Source: Paragorgia papillata (taxonomy: Eukaryota; Cnidaria; Anthozoa; Scleralcyonacea; Coralliidae). From it: a stretch of 64,000 nucleotides of DNA. The position numbers and the translations under genes were made by a program. A model generated the notes under the pieces. The model ran no database searches. It had not been told where the DNA came from and saw only the letters and a list, made by a program, of their open reading frames with translations. The stretch lies in contig JAWNZC010000108.1 in assembly GCA_035771165.1 (NCBI GenBank), positions 62,001-126,000 of the forward strand, read 5' to 3'. Below, one piece after another: positions 1-13,857 of this stretch; the first letter of the stretch is position 1, and each line of letters opens with the position of its first letter.

Positions 1-155
1 ATAACGCTCCAGTTCTGCTAAAACAATGTGGTCTGAAGTTTTCGTGCGTGTTCACGTCGTCCTAATAACGGGAAAATGCATGCTCCCATTAATAATACCA
101 ATATTTCAAAAAGATAGTCATGACTTGGCGAATATCTCTGCTTCTCTTCCTTCAG

Positions 156-2597
<2,442 letters not shown>

Positions 2598-4052
2598 ATA
2601 GAAGTCTAATACAGAATTCTAGGAAACCCTAAAGTTTCAAACTATGTTATTAATTTTGTCTTCGACTTAATTGAAAATGTAGCTGTTGTTTTGAACAAGA
2701 AAATAAAGTTTTTCTTTAAGTTCTTTCGCAAATAGATGTCAGTTTTTTTATTAATTGCAGGACAACCTTGTTGTATGTTGTCTTTCTAATGATTATTGTG
2801 GGATCTAGTTATATTCCAAGTGACGAACCACACCAGACAAGTAGAGAAAACTCTACTTGGCCTGGCTGGGATTCGATCGAACCCGCGACCTTCGGTTTAC
2901 TAGTCCGTTATATATCGATCTTCCTATCACACCCTCTATGACTGCAAGTTATTTTCACAGTGTATTAATTATCAACAATAGTGAAATGCCACATGCAAAA
3001 CCAGTTGTAATGCAGTTTAAACTGAGTGAATTGAAATATGCCAAAAATTACTTGTTTCCCGATCAGATGACTTGCAGACAATAGTGAATACCGCATACTA
3101 CCATAGTTAAATCCCAACCTTGAACCCATATCTAGGTGTCAGTTTTGAAAACGAAACTTTCCTTTTACGGATTGGCCCCACGCGTAAAGATGAAACTGTC
3201 ATCAAAAAGGAAATTTTCATATTTTCCGGGGGGGGGGGTTTAGTTCGGAACTTCCTTGAAGTCAGAATAAGCAAGAGTAAAGCTTAAAAAAGTGGCTGGC
3301 TCTTTTATCAATCACTCTAATGCTATATTTTCCCTTACCATTGGTTTCTGTTGTTTTCTTTTCAGTCACTTCCATTCACTTTTTTTCTACTTTTCAGTAA
3401 TTATTTTTTTAGAAAAGAAAGTTTTTCAATCCTATTTGACTCCACTTTGTCCCATAGTGCCTTGCGCACCCACAAAGACGATGTTTTGATTCTGAAAGAC
3501 TTTTCACAGATGAAAATGGAGCCATGAAATACCTTAAAAAAACAAACGAGTTCGACCTTGCTTTAGTAATTAATGCTAGTAAGTAATAGCATCTTTACAC
3601 TGTTTAAATATCTAATTGTTTCCTCAGTTTATTTGCTTATATTTCTCATTCTTGCCACGTACGGGTCTTGCCTACATTCGGGCCTCTTCACGCTCTAGAT
3701 TCCCGGACGTTGTTCTATTCTTCGCTCCAAAATTTAAAAGTTCTGATTTTCTCGGATTTTGTGAATGACCATAGTAAGCCTGAGTATTTGAATTAAGGAA
3801 AAAATAATAATGGCTTTTCTTTCAAGAGTAATTTATTGTAATGGCGTGTGTTAGAAAGACCTAAATTAATTCTACAAAATGGCGACTGGCTTCCGCTCCC
3901 CCATATACAAATATATATATATATATATATATATAGTCCAACTGCAGTGTAGCTTGGACTTTGGTCAAAACATTTGGGAGCCCAGCCCTCAGACTACAAG
4001 AAAGAAAGTGCACTGCTGTCTTTGTTTTACAGATTAAGGTATTCACTTTGAA
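2598..4052. other. Spacer between ALAS and DMTF1
   Basis: Contains the ALAS 3' UTR to about 2725. At 2839-2858 a short hairpin (AAGTAGAG arms) is followed by a minus-strand tRNA-like B-box near 2868-2885, suggesting an old tRNA-derived SINE. There is a G9 run near 3229 and a TA repeat at 3909-3935. No coding exon was recognised. Confidence 0.5.
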
Positions 4053-7000
4053 ATGGAAGAAGTTGGTAGTCATGATGATGAAATCAGAGTTATAATGGCA
4101 GAGAGTGGCACTGTTGATATGAATGCCATTCAAGACACAGCACTTCATAATGAATCAATTGAACTTACAGAACAGAGAGATGTTGAATCTATACAAGCAG
4201 GTACACTGTACACACACAAAATTGATTATTTGTGTGACTAATACCAGGATCAATGTTTTTCAGAAACCTGATGAACAGTGTAAACTGTCTAATACTTAAA
4301 TTAAGGAACGTACTCTCAGCTAGAAATATAATAAGGCAGAAATGGGTTAATAACATTAAGTCGTTAACGCATTCCTGTCTTAGCTGGCAAATGACAAACA
4401 CTGTCAGCCTTGGACTGGTCCTTGTACGTGCCATGTTGCCATGACAGAACAATGGCTGTGTGATGTAGAACAATGATTTATGCCCATTGTTCCAATTCAA
4501 AATGGCACAATGAGCAGTCCAAGCCTGGACTCCATAGATTAATAAGAAGCTGAAAACAACATTAAAAATCAAACTAAATCAGAAGGTGCAATATTTATTT
4601 ACAGTGGTGCCATCTTTATTTTTTTTTGACAATAATTTGTAGTTGCTTGTGTCAGTGATAAATCAGACAAGACTTCAACAATGCAGACATCACAGGTAAT
4701 TTAATATGCCCAGCATTAATTATTGAATGCATAAAAACTGCAGGCACCACAATATCACATGTGAAATAATGCCTGATTCACACCCGTGAAGTAAGCACAA
4801 TGCAGTAAACACATACTTCATGGTCAAATAAACTCTTTCTACTTCCCAAGTACAAAGGAGTTGACCTACCATGAAGTGCCAACTGCACCACTTGCGTACA
4901 TTGTTGTGCCCGCGTGTTTATTTCACAAATATCTGTATTGATGTAGGACCCAAACATAGCTTCTTACCCTACGTCAGTTTTGGTGCAGTCATCTCTGTCA
5001 CAATCTGTTATTAGTCCTGCCGAGTCTATGGATCAATCATTGGAAACTTTACCCACATTAGCTGTGGCACCAAACTCTGATGGTTCCCAGAAACCAGTAC
5101 ATGGTGATGGTGATGACATCAATCAAGCCTGGTTTACTACAAAAGAAGACAAGGATAATTTACAAGAAAAAGGTTAGTGACTAGTGAGTGACATTACTAG
5201 TAACCTAAAGATGTATTTAAGACAAGAACAAATGGTTATGGTGAAGGCTTAGGGCCAGATTCCAGCCGTAGACATTCTAGGTAAGTTGTCCATGATCAAC
5301 TAAGGGTTGTAACCCATGTATGCACTAAATCTCCGTCTTATTTAGTGTCTTCTATACATGTATATATATATATATATATATAAATAATTACAGGTGTGAA
5401 ATGGCGACAAGGGATGTGGGCCAAAGAAGAAAGTGATCTTTTACGAAGTAATATCTCAGACTACTGTAAGGTAACATTCTCTGGAGTCTGGACTAATTTA
5501 TATGAAATCTCCTTCTGAAAACTTTAATTACTGCACTTTGATTAGTACATGCAGATTGCGTTGTGCAATATATGACATTTGCCACTCAGGTAGAAGGTAA
5601 AACTCAAAAACATTGCGTGTAAAGTAAATAATGTTCTTTTTTAAAAATAAATACCTGCAGGGTTATTATTATTTTATTTAGTTCACTATACATGCATGTG
5701 ATTTCATATTTAGTAAACAAAAGACAATGCCATGTGTGTTACGTGACTGGTCATACAATTGCTGCGTGTGTTTTTCAGGTTCATGGGATCCCAGACCCAC
5801 GCGATGTCATCTTCAAACAAAGCAAAGATGAACGAAAAAGTTTCTACAGAACAATTGGTGAGAGGGTCATTTTTGATTGTCAAACGAGTTGAGAGTCGTA
5901 ACTTTCGTTAACTGTTATGAGTGGTTAAGGAGGCCAATAATCTGGATGATTGGTAGATGATTTACTAAACAGACATGTAGACAGACAGACAGACAGACAG
6001 TTGGATAGAGAAACTTAGTAGTCAAATTGTGGCAGTTCTCCATCTGTAAACTAGTTCTTTTAGACGTTTTAACACTTGCCTATACGCACCACTCTACTTT
6101 TATACACGTATAACCCGAAACTCGAAATTGTATCCAGTTTTTGCGAGATTTACAACTCTCATATTTCTTTGATCCGAGCTTATAAATACTAAAAAAAATT
6201 ATATACATATTTAATTCACAGCCAAGGGTATTCATCGTCCGTTGTTTGCTATTTATCGTCGTGTATTGAGAATGTATGAAACAGGTAATTATATTGGCAA
6301 GTACTCGTCGGAAGAAGTGCAAAAACTGAAAGAACTTAAGAAAAAGCATGGGAATGATTGGACTGCGATTGGTCTTGCTCTTGGTCGGAGCGCGTCGTCG
6401 GTGAAAGATCGGAGTCGTTTACTGAAGGAAAAATGCACGTCAGGTGGGAAGAACAATGTATAACAATAAATTACAATAAACAATCAAGTACAACGATGAA
6501 CAATAAATAACTAGAGGACACTCAGCTGAGACTGTATACTTCCACGAGCGAGTTATTAGGTAGTCTACGTCATAGCCTGTGGGCTGTGGCTACATATTGG
6601 CGCCTTCTTTTCTGCCAGCGAGCGTCTGTGACGCAGCGATCGAGTCATCCTTTTTTGTATAATGCCAAAATAAATGGTGGCATGCCCATTGGTCCAATTA
6701 CTTTTAAAAAGAACTTTTGGAGATATTCTGTACACAAACAAACACCGACTGCCAGACAAACAAACAAACAAACAAACAAACAAACAAACAAACAAACAGA
6801 GGTGAAAACAATCTCCTAGCGGAATAAATAACAAGTAACGATATAACAATCGAAATAAATTATAGTAACTTAGGTTAGATATACTGCCGAAACAGAGAAC
6901 GTAGGAATCTAACGTTTCGAGCGAGGGCCCTTCGTCAGAGAGAAACGTTAGATTCCTACGTTCTCTGTTTCGGCAGTATATCTAACCTAAGTTACTATAT

Positions 7001-10000
7001 TTCGATTGTTGTTTCTACACTGCCTACGCAGCACGCTACTTTTAAGTAACGATATATATGTGTGAATATCATGGTGTGTAGGTAAATGGAGGTCGGAAGA
7101 AGAGGATCGTTTATCAAGTGCTGTTCGTGAATTAACTTGCACTAAAGCAGGAGAGAGTGTTACCACTGGAATATTATGGACAGATGTTGCCAAGAAAGTT
7201 CGTACAAGATCTGAAAAACAATGTAGATCAAAATGGTGAGAAAATTATTTTAAAATTACGATTTATATTGATGGAGTTGATAGACTCGCCGCTGTCTATC
7301 TAGCTCTATATCTTTCTGGAAAGGTAGCCTTTTGTCTTTTAAAAAGACTTAAATAAAATCTCTTTATAATCTAGGTTGAATTATTTGAACTGGAAAGAAT
7401 GTGGTGGCAAGGAGTGGAACAAAACTGACGAAATAGAACTCATTAAGAAGTATGTACTTACTGGTGGTAGTGGTGATGGTAGCGATGATGGTGGTAACGA
7501 TGATGATGGTGATGGTGGTGGTTTATAATGATGGTGGTAAGCATGATAATAGTGGTGATGATCGGATAATGGTGGGAGTGATGATGATGGTGGTGATTAA
7601 ATCATAATTATTTATGTCTGGTGTTATTTTAGAATTTTTGATCTTGGTATTGAAAACGAGAATGAAATTGACTGGGTTGCATTAGCGAATGATTGGGTGA
7701 GGTGAGAATTGTTTTAAGAAACATCATTAATTAAACGAAGCAATATAAGTTATGAAAGAAGAAATGGATTGGACATAACTTTAGAACAGAAGGGTTGATG
7801 TAGGATGTAATAGAATGAAGAATGTTGGGTAAACGTCCGAGGGAGACCCAGAATATAGGAATGTTACATGAACTGAAGAACCAGCAACCATACGCAATAA
7901 TGAAGGAGAGGGCATTGAACAGGAGGAGTTGCAGGGAGTTTATGCCAAGAACCTGACGATGATGATAAGTTATGAAATGAAATGAACAGTCGTATATGAG
8001 AACGTTTTTAGAGAACTCTCCAGAGATTCAAATTACAAAAGCGTGATAGCCATTGGCAATGTGGGAGCAACTGGTGTTCCTAACAAAGAAGTTAATTAAA
8101 CGCTCTATAAGAAACTTGTAATGTTCGCTTTTCGTCCATAATTTTAGCGTACGTTCTCCTCAATGGCTGCGCAGTAAATGGTGGACAATTAAAAAACATG
8201 TTCCTGGCGTACAAGTCATGACATTTCAAGGTGCGTCTTTCACGTGGAATGCAACCATAATGTCTTGTTACTTAAACACTGTTCTTCGTACTTGTATTTT
8301 TCGCCTGAGTGTGAAGCTTCAAAATATCATTTTTTGTTGGCCTGCGTAGACCGGATTGCGGTCTAGAATACGTGTAGTCTGCGTGGACTACACGTATTAT
8401 CTAGGCAGGGCAGTGGATATGTGACGTCACAGTTCACCATCTTTTCGCTTTGCTAATATTCTAATGTTCTTTGTAGAAATCATAGCTTATCTTCACTCTC
8501 AATACGCCAGAAATCTGAAGCATCGTCTTGACCGCCATGATCCAGGTTATTTACAGATTGCTACGTCAGAGCAGTATCCTTTGACCAACATATTGAACAC
8601 GACTGGAGCATTATCACCGCTGACCACGTGTAACGCTATCTCTACAAGTGTCGGGCATGCCATTACAGGTAAATCACCATGGTGATTATTTTACAGGACA
8701 ATTTTTATAATTAAAACCGAAGTGGTTTTGTACGGTATACACAGAAAGAATGCAGCTGGGATAATCATCATCATTTTCCAAAGAATTATAAACTGATGAT
8801 TATTTCTGTTATCTAAACGAAATTATTTATTCTGTTTTCAGTGGATGGCGAGATATTCATGACCCGAGAGGACGACAAGGGATCAGATGGGTTTGAAATG
8901 GTTCAATTACGTGCCTTACCCAACACAGATCCCTCCCAACCAACGTCTTACATTATTGAGCCCGTACACTGTTCGATCACTGGGTCAGCGCCTTCCTATA
9001 TTCTGCACCAAGCCTCTACTCAGGGCACTAATGTTAAGGTTACGTCAAGCTCTGGTGGTGTACGTCAAGTTCTTAATACGGAAGTTGGTAATTCACAGGT
9101 TAGGGGACATTCACTACGGTTTTATGAGCGGAGCAACTAGGAACTTTCGAGGGACGGGGCGAGGTGGGCGTATGCAGGATTTTTCAACCACAGGACGTGG
9201 CCAAGTGTTTCTGCGTGTGTGTGGGCGGGGGGGAGGGGAGAGAGGTAGATCTTTCCTGTGTTTTCAAGCTGTAATCTTGCTAGTGCGTCAGGTTAACGTA
9301 TAAGCTACAGTACCGCTCAGAAATAACCTAATAGTGCGGTTGAGGTTAAGTTAAACAATGATAGAAATGGTAATACACTTTAGTAAAGCACAATAAAATT
9401 TTAAAATTATCTAGTAATACAGAAAACAGTCCATATTTTGATTCATAGTGATTTAGAGACAGTTCAACTAACACTGAACAAAGTTATATTACGATTAAGC
9501 TGAGGTTAAACCTAGGGTTGACCTCGGTTTTTGTTAGGTTATTTCTGAGCGGTACTGTAGGCGGTACAGATAATGAGATCTGGTTGCACAGCAACACTGC
9601 CTGTGTTACAATTTGTGTGTTATTGTTTGTAGCATGATAATCTTCCAGAAAACACCATTCTTTCTTCTCCTGTCATTATGTCATCGTTGGCTCAAATTAA
9701 CCATACCACTCGGTTACCAACCATTGTGAGCACCCACGACCATATTGATGAAGGTCAAGAAATTCCTTCAACAGATGAAGTCAGTGAGTCTTATACTGTG
9801 AACAAGACGATAGAAATCCTTCAAAATGTCCACCAGCATGTTGATTGTATATCAGAACATGAAATATTAAGCACGAGTAGTCCAGGTAATTTTTTTAAAG
9901 ATCTGGGTGCATACTGTCTGTCTGTCTGTTCGGTTGTATTTTTTCTTGCTTGCTTGCTTGTTTGTTTGTTTGTTTACTTGCTTGTACCCTTGTTGAGACA

Positions 10001-10618
10001 CTACGCTCGCAAAATTACCGTAACAGAAAAAATTGTTGATTCAATAAGGATTCGAACTCGCACCTTGATATTTCATGCATGGCAATTTCATATTCCGAAT
10101 ATTTTTTATCTTTAGGAAAGCAAAATCCCGAAGACTTTGAGAGTACACATGCGCCTTGTTATCCCAAGAATACCAACAACGACAAAACCCATGATGCACT
10201 GGTCGCTATTCATACGTCATCAGACTCACCATTAGCTGTGACCCAATCACTTGAAATCAATTTTCCAACGACAGACAATGCGATCTACTCGCATTCTCTA
10301 GTTCCCAGTCTAGTTTCAAACGCCGGTCAATGTTCATCATCTCAAATTATCACGAATGAAGTAGTCATTCCACAGCCTACCTTACCAGATCATATCCTCC
10401 AATCACAGAGCGATGAACCAGCTTTCTTATCTGATTCAGCGATCCATGTCTCTAGTCCCTTAGATATGGTTGCAGAGTCTCTGGGGGAAGTGACTGTTAA
10501 TTCGAACAATGTCAACGGAATGTCCGCAGACGTGCTTATAATGGAAAGTGAATTTCGCATTTCTAATGTATCAGAATCGGATGTTAATATGGATACAGAT
10601 AATATTGTCCTTGATTGA
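4053..10618 (+). CDS. DMTF1: Cyclin-D-binding Myb-like transcription factor 1 (DMTF1)
   Basis: Nuclear Myb-type DNA-binding factor; in mammals it binds cyclin D and activates ARF. Thirteen exons: 4053-4200, 4960-5172, 5394-5470, 5779-5857, 6222-6443, 7082-7235, 7375-7449, 7633-7701, 8148-8230, 8477-8668, 8842-9098, 9633-9885, 10116-10618. All phases agree and give about 774 aa, close to the human 760. Diagnostic blocks are WFTTKEDKDNL, FKQSKDERKSFYRTI, HRPLFAIYRRVLRMY, KHGNDWTAIGLALGRSASSV (Myb repeat with spaced Trp), TRSEKQCRSKWLNYLNWK and SVRSPQWLRSKWWTIKK. The N-terminus and the Ser/Thr/Asp-rich C-terminal half are divergent, as expected of activation regions. The exon 2 acceptor (4959) was chosen because it alone keeps phase with exon 1; an AG at 4946 does not. 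ATTAAA at 10624 may be the poly(A) signal. Confidence 0.93.
6845..7010. mobile_element. Foldback (MITE-like) element in DMTF1 intron 5
   Basis: Near-perfect inverted repeat: left arm 6845-6918 and right arm 6942-7010 pair over about 70 bp apart from a few extra bases in the left arm. The loop reads GAGCGAGGGCCCTTCGTCAG. It carries no coding capacity. The right arm ends about 70 bp before the exon 6 acceptor at 7081. Confidence 0.9.
7450..7600. repeat. Degenerate GAT/GGT trinucleotide tract in DMTF1 intron 7
   Basis: Irregular GGTGAT / GATGGT repeat directly after the exon 7 donor, running almost to the exon 8 acceptor at 7632. Confidence 0.8.
8367..8398. repeat. Perfect 13-bp hairpin in DMTF1 intron 9
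   Basis: AATACGTGTAGTC (8367-8379) is followed after six bases by its exact reverse complement (8386-8398). The surrounding CTGCGTAGACC..GGTCTAG words hint at an eroded larger foldback. Confidence 0.75.
9305..9560. mobile_element. MITE with 27-bp terminal inverted repeats in DMTF1 intron 11
   Basis: The left end 9305-9331 (CTACAGTACCGCTCAGAAAT onward) is the reverse complement of the right end 9534-9560. Subterminal GAGGTTAA words are also inverted. The 256-bp AT-rich interior has no ORF. The termini recall Tc1/mariner-type elements, but no clear TA duplication is seen, so the superfamily is open. Confidence 0.85.
10048..10058 (-). mobile_element. tRNA-like B-box, remnant of a SINE (minus strand)
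   Basis: On the minus strand the sequence reads GGTGCGAGTTCGAATCC, a tRNA T-arm/B-box consensus. It lies in DMTF1 intron 12, just before the last exon. No cloverleaf can be completed, so it is not called as a tRNA. Confidence 0.4.
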
Positions 10619-11367
10619 TAGTTATTAAATGATTTGAATTGTGTTTCTATATAATGTAATTTTTATCATTACCCCGGCTTATGGCCGTGACATTCCAGCA
10701 TATTCCGCCGTTCCGGGGTTCAGTTTAACGGCCGCCGGCTTATCGTTATAAAAATAATTGTTATTTTTTAGAATATGGCGACAATAAACCAGGTTATAAA
10801 GACATGGTTACTGTAGTACTTGAACGGCCCTGTCAAAGCTTGCGAGTCGTAAGTGATCAGTAATGAAAAGAAATGAAAAATTACAAGCAAAACAATATTT
10901 GTGAAAGATAACTAGACACTACTATATAAAAAATACACTACTACTCTCCATAATGAATTGACCCACATCGTTTTTAAATAACTAATGTTTTACATAAACA
11001 TGCCTAACTGCTTACATACGTATGTAGATTTTCTTAAAACTACCTAAATGTAAATGTACATTGGGTATGTTTTGATTATGTCTTCGTAGACAAACAAGAA
11101 ATTGTCTGGAAACTCAGCAGTCTTCAAAACAACTATAATGAGCTGTGATGATATATTGGAACTGTTCTCACTGCACAGAAATCGTGTTTTTCCACTTTAT
11201 TAATATTTAAATAACACGATTGAATGCAAATGCTGATATTGGACAATTGCCAACCATACATTATCCTCACCATGTATAAATTTACAAAAAGTAAGAAATA
11301 AAATAGGACAATGACTTTCACTGAGTTTCCAGACCATTTTTCTATTCATTATGATGTCTTTCACTGA
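10619..11367. other. Spacer between convergent DMTF1 and TMEM243
   Basis: Holds both 3' UTRs. A possible DMTF1 poly(A) signal is ATTAAA at 10624; a possible TMEM243 signal on the minus strand is TTTATT (plus) at 11196-11201. A GC-richer patch with repeated CCGGCTTAT words lies at about 10674-10747. No further exons seen. Confidence 0.5.
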
Positions 11368-13301
11368 CTAATGATGATGATGAAAAATTAAATTTGCACA
11401 AATACACAGAAGTAGGATTGTAAATGAGTTGTAGAAAATTAATTGTCGAAATTTAGGTTCCAAATCCCCTTGTCGATACCAATAGATCTACAAGAAAAAT
11501 TTTGTCAAGATTTTATTAGCATAATCTGCCTTGTTTAAAATATCATACCAACATATTAAAAAACAGTTCCCTTGGGATCAGAGGGACTGCAGAAAAGCGG
11601 CATCAAAACCACTATGTCTTGGCAGGGAGATATTATTAGTGATTCTAGTTTAAACACCTGGGAATTTTCTGCAGGTTTTAGGTGTTTTTCCAGGTGGTTT
11701 AATAGCCTGAAAGAACTATATATAGACAAACATTTTAGACTGCTCCCTAGGCAAGAAGGATTTTCAAGCATTATGGACAAGGAAAAAATAAAATAATCAT
11801 TTAAACAATTTAGATAAGCCAACTTACCAATATAAGTTCTGAGATGCACACCAACACAATGACAAATGCTAAAAATACGTGAAGTCCATTTGGAGGCAAT
11901 GGAAATACAAATGCACTCACTAGGGTCTCCTAACAACAAAACAAAAATTCATTACAAAACAAATCACCAATTTCAAGAAAAGAAGTGTGTTTACTTAAAT
12001 TACATTAAAGGAAAATGTTGCAAGCTTACCACCACAAGAAGAATTGTTGCTGCACCAACTGCATAATTGAGATATCGATCCTTTTTTAAAATTGAAATAA
12101 AATAATAATTTATAAGTAATATAAAATATATTTACCATACCAAAAATATTTTGACATAAGAACAATTATAGTATAAATAATCACTCGAAATTGATGACAA
12201 TCAACATATATATTAATACATCGTATATTATATCATGTATCACATATATCATATCAATTAACATAACATGTTATAGCACACTTTATAAAATAGGTTGCGT
12301 CTTATGCACACTGTGATTGGTCAATTACTGTGTTTATATCAGGCTATACAAACTTAACATGGTTGTGATGTCACATATGCCCTGTGTTTATATAACCTGA
12401 TGCAAACACTCGATTGAGTTTGGGAGAATTTGAAAGTACTTATGTGTAAATCCTCACCTATGGCTAATTGGGTTCACATACATTTTCAAATTCTCCCAAC
12501 TCACTCTCGTATTTGCATCAGGCCATATAAATACAGGTGGCCATTTTCTATTTCTTAAATATCAAAATTATATCATATACTGTATAATATAAATATCATA
12601 TCAAATTTAAGAAATAGAAAATGGCTGCATGTATTTATATATGAGAAAGAATTTAAAAGAAATTGAAATTCATGTGAACTAAATCAGAGGAGAGAGTTTG
12701 TATAAATGAAAGTACTTTGAAGCGTATACATGTAGTATCTATTTCAAAACTAGAAATTACTATCGCAAGGAAAGTGCTGCCTGAAGGACCAAATGGAGTC
12801 CTAATATGCTACTGAAAAATTCTGGATATACTCTGATTTTATACTTATAGTATAGTACAGTACGTCAACACCAGGGCCTGGCAGCCACGAACAGGAGTGG
12901 TGCAGTGCAGAGTCTTGTTGCTTCAAGGTTGCTACAGTAGTAGCAGTAACTTTCACTTGCTAGGGTCAGAAGACCCACTTACTACATTTTTCTCAAATGA
13001 CCTTCAGGCAGGAAAGATTAAACATTGAGAATTAAGATTTTCTGGTGCCGGCTATAGTAATAATTATACATATTTTTGATATATCAAATCAACAAACAGC
13101 CATGTACATACATATGCAGATAGATCAATGGGACAAAACAAATAGAAAATATATTTTTGGGGCAGCAATAACAATAATAATAATTATAATAATAATAATT
13201 AGAAGATTGTTGTGTATGTTTTTCTGTAATTTTTAATACCAGAACTTTACCTGGGGTCTTGCTTCACCAAACAATGGTCGGTCCACGTCATTTGAGTACA
13301 T
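11368..13301 (-). CDS. TMEM243: Transmembrane protein 243 (TMEM243), four small exons
   Basis: Small multi-pass membrane protein of unknown biochemical role. Minus-strand exons in transcript order: 13251-13301 (MYSNDVDRPLFGEARPQ), 12030-12080 (DRYLNYAVGAATILLVV), 11828-11929 (ETLVSAFVFPLPPNG.. with a hydrophobic helix), 11368-11487 (IYWYRQGDLEPKFRQLIFYN..CICANL, then HHHH and stop). Every junction is phase 0 with canonical borders; total 107 aa against about 118 in human. Matches to the human protein as I recall it include RPLFGE, SAFVFP..LPP, YWYRQGDLEPKFR and CICANL. Exons are too short for ORF finding; the identification rests on ordered similarity. The gene is convergent with DMTF1, the same arrangement as at human 7q21. 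Confidence 0.92.
12291..12510. mobile_element. Interspersed foldback repeat, copy 1
   Basis: Begins TAGGTTGCGTCTTATGCACA, contains an inverted CCAAT motif (GTGATTGGTCA), and ends in an internal inverted repeat GGGAGAATTTGAAAGT..TTTTCAAATTCTCCC. A diverged second copy in the same orientation lies at 53018-53165. This copy is in TMEM243 intron 1. Confidence 0.75.
12524..12643. mobile_element. AT-rich palindromic element
   Basis: Left arm 12524-12560 and right arm 12605-12643 are inverted copies (CCATTTTCTATTTCTTAAAT and complement) around a TA-rich loop. It directly follows the preceding foldback repeat, so the two may form one composite. Confidence 0.8.
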
Positions 13302-13857
13302 CTTGCATGAATATAGCACGACTATATGCTAGTTCGATAAAGTTCTAATTAGTGAATAATTGCAACTCTACAGTGAGTCCAGGAATATGTTTTCAAAATT
13401 CTTCCTTCTTGTCTTAGTAAATAGTTCTGCCAAATGGACCACGCCAAGATATTAATTGCACAAGTTTTCCATAAAATTTCTATAATCATTGATCTCTTGA
13501 AGAATTCATAAAACATTAGAGAAAAGTTAACATTTTGAATGCAGAATAACATTTATATTCCGGAAATCATCTCAACTCGTGATTTCATGTGGGACAATAT
13601 GGAACAATGAGGAACCGCAGGGGGTAACAAGGGATCAAAAGCTGCAACTCATCAAGTTTTTATTGTCAAAATTACAACGTTTTGCAGTTATTATTGATTT
13701 TATTTAAAACTTATAAACTAATTCACAGTGCTAGAAATAATTGTATTGCTTGATAAAATAATATTTTTGGAATATAAAATATTTTGGTCAAGAGCCGAGC
13801 CGATAGCACATAGGTACACATGCACAGCGGTCTGTTTCATGAGAGCTGGGATTCAAG
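13302..13857. promoter_or_regulatory. Bidirectional promoter interval, TMEM243 / SUCLG2
   Basis: The 556 bp between the divergent start codons must hold both promoters if each gene starts at its first listed exon. I see no TATA box at a convincing distance. The SUCLG2 start codon lies in AAGATGGCGGC, a YY1-like initiator/translation context common at housekeeping genes. Confidence 0.45.

Noticed and set aside
4947..4959. Earlier acceptor for DMTF1 exon 2 at 4946
   Set aside because: Would put exon 2 out of phase with exon 1; the AG at 4958-4959 restores phase.
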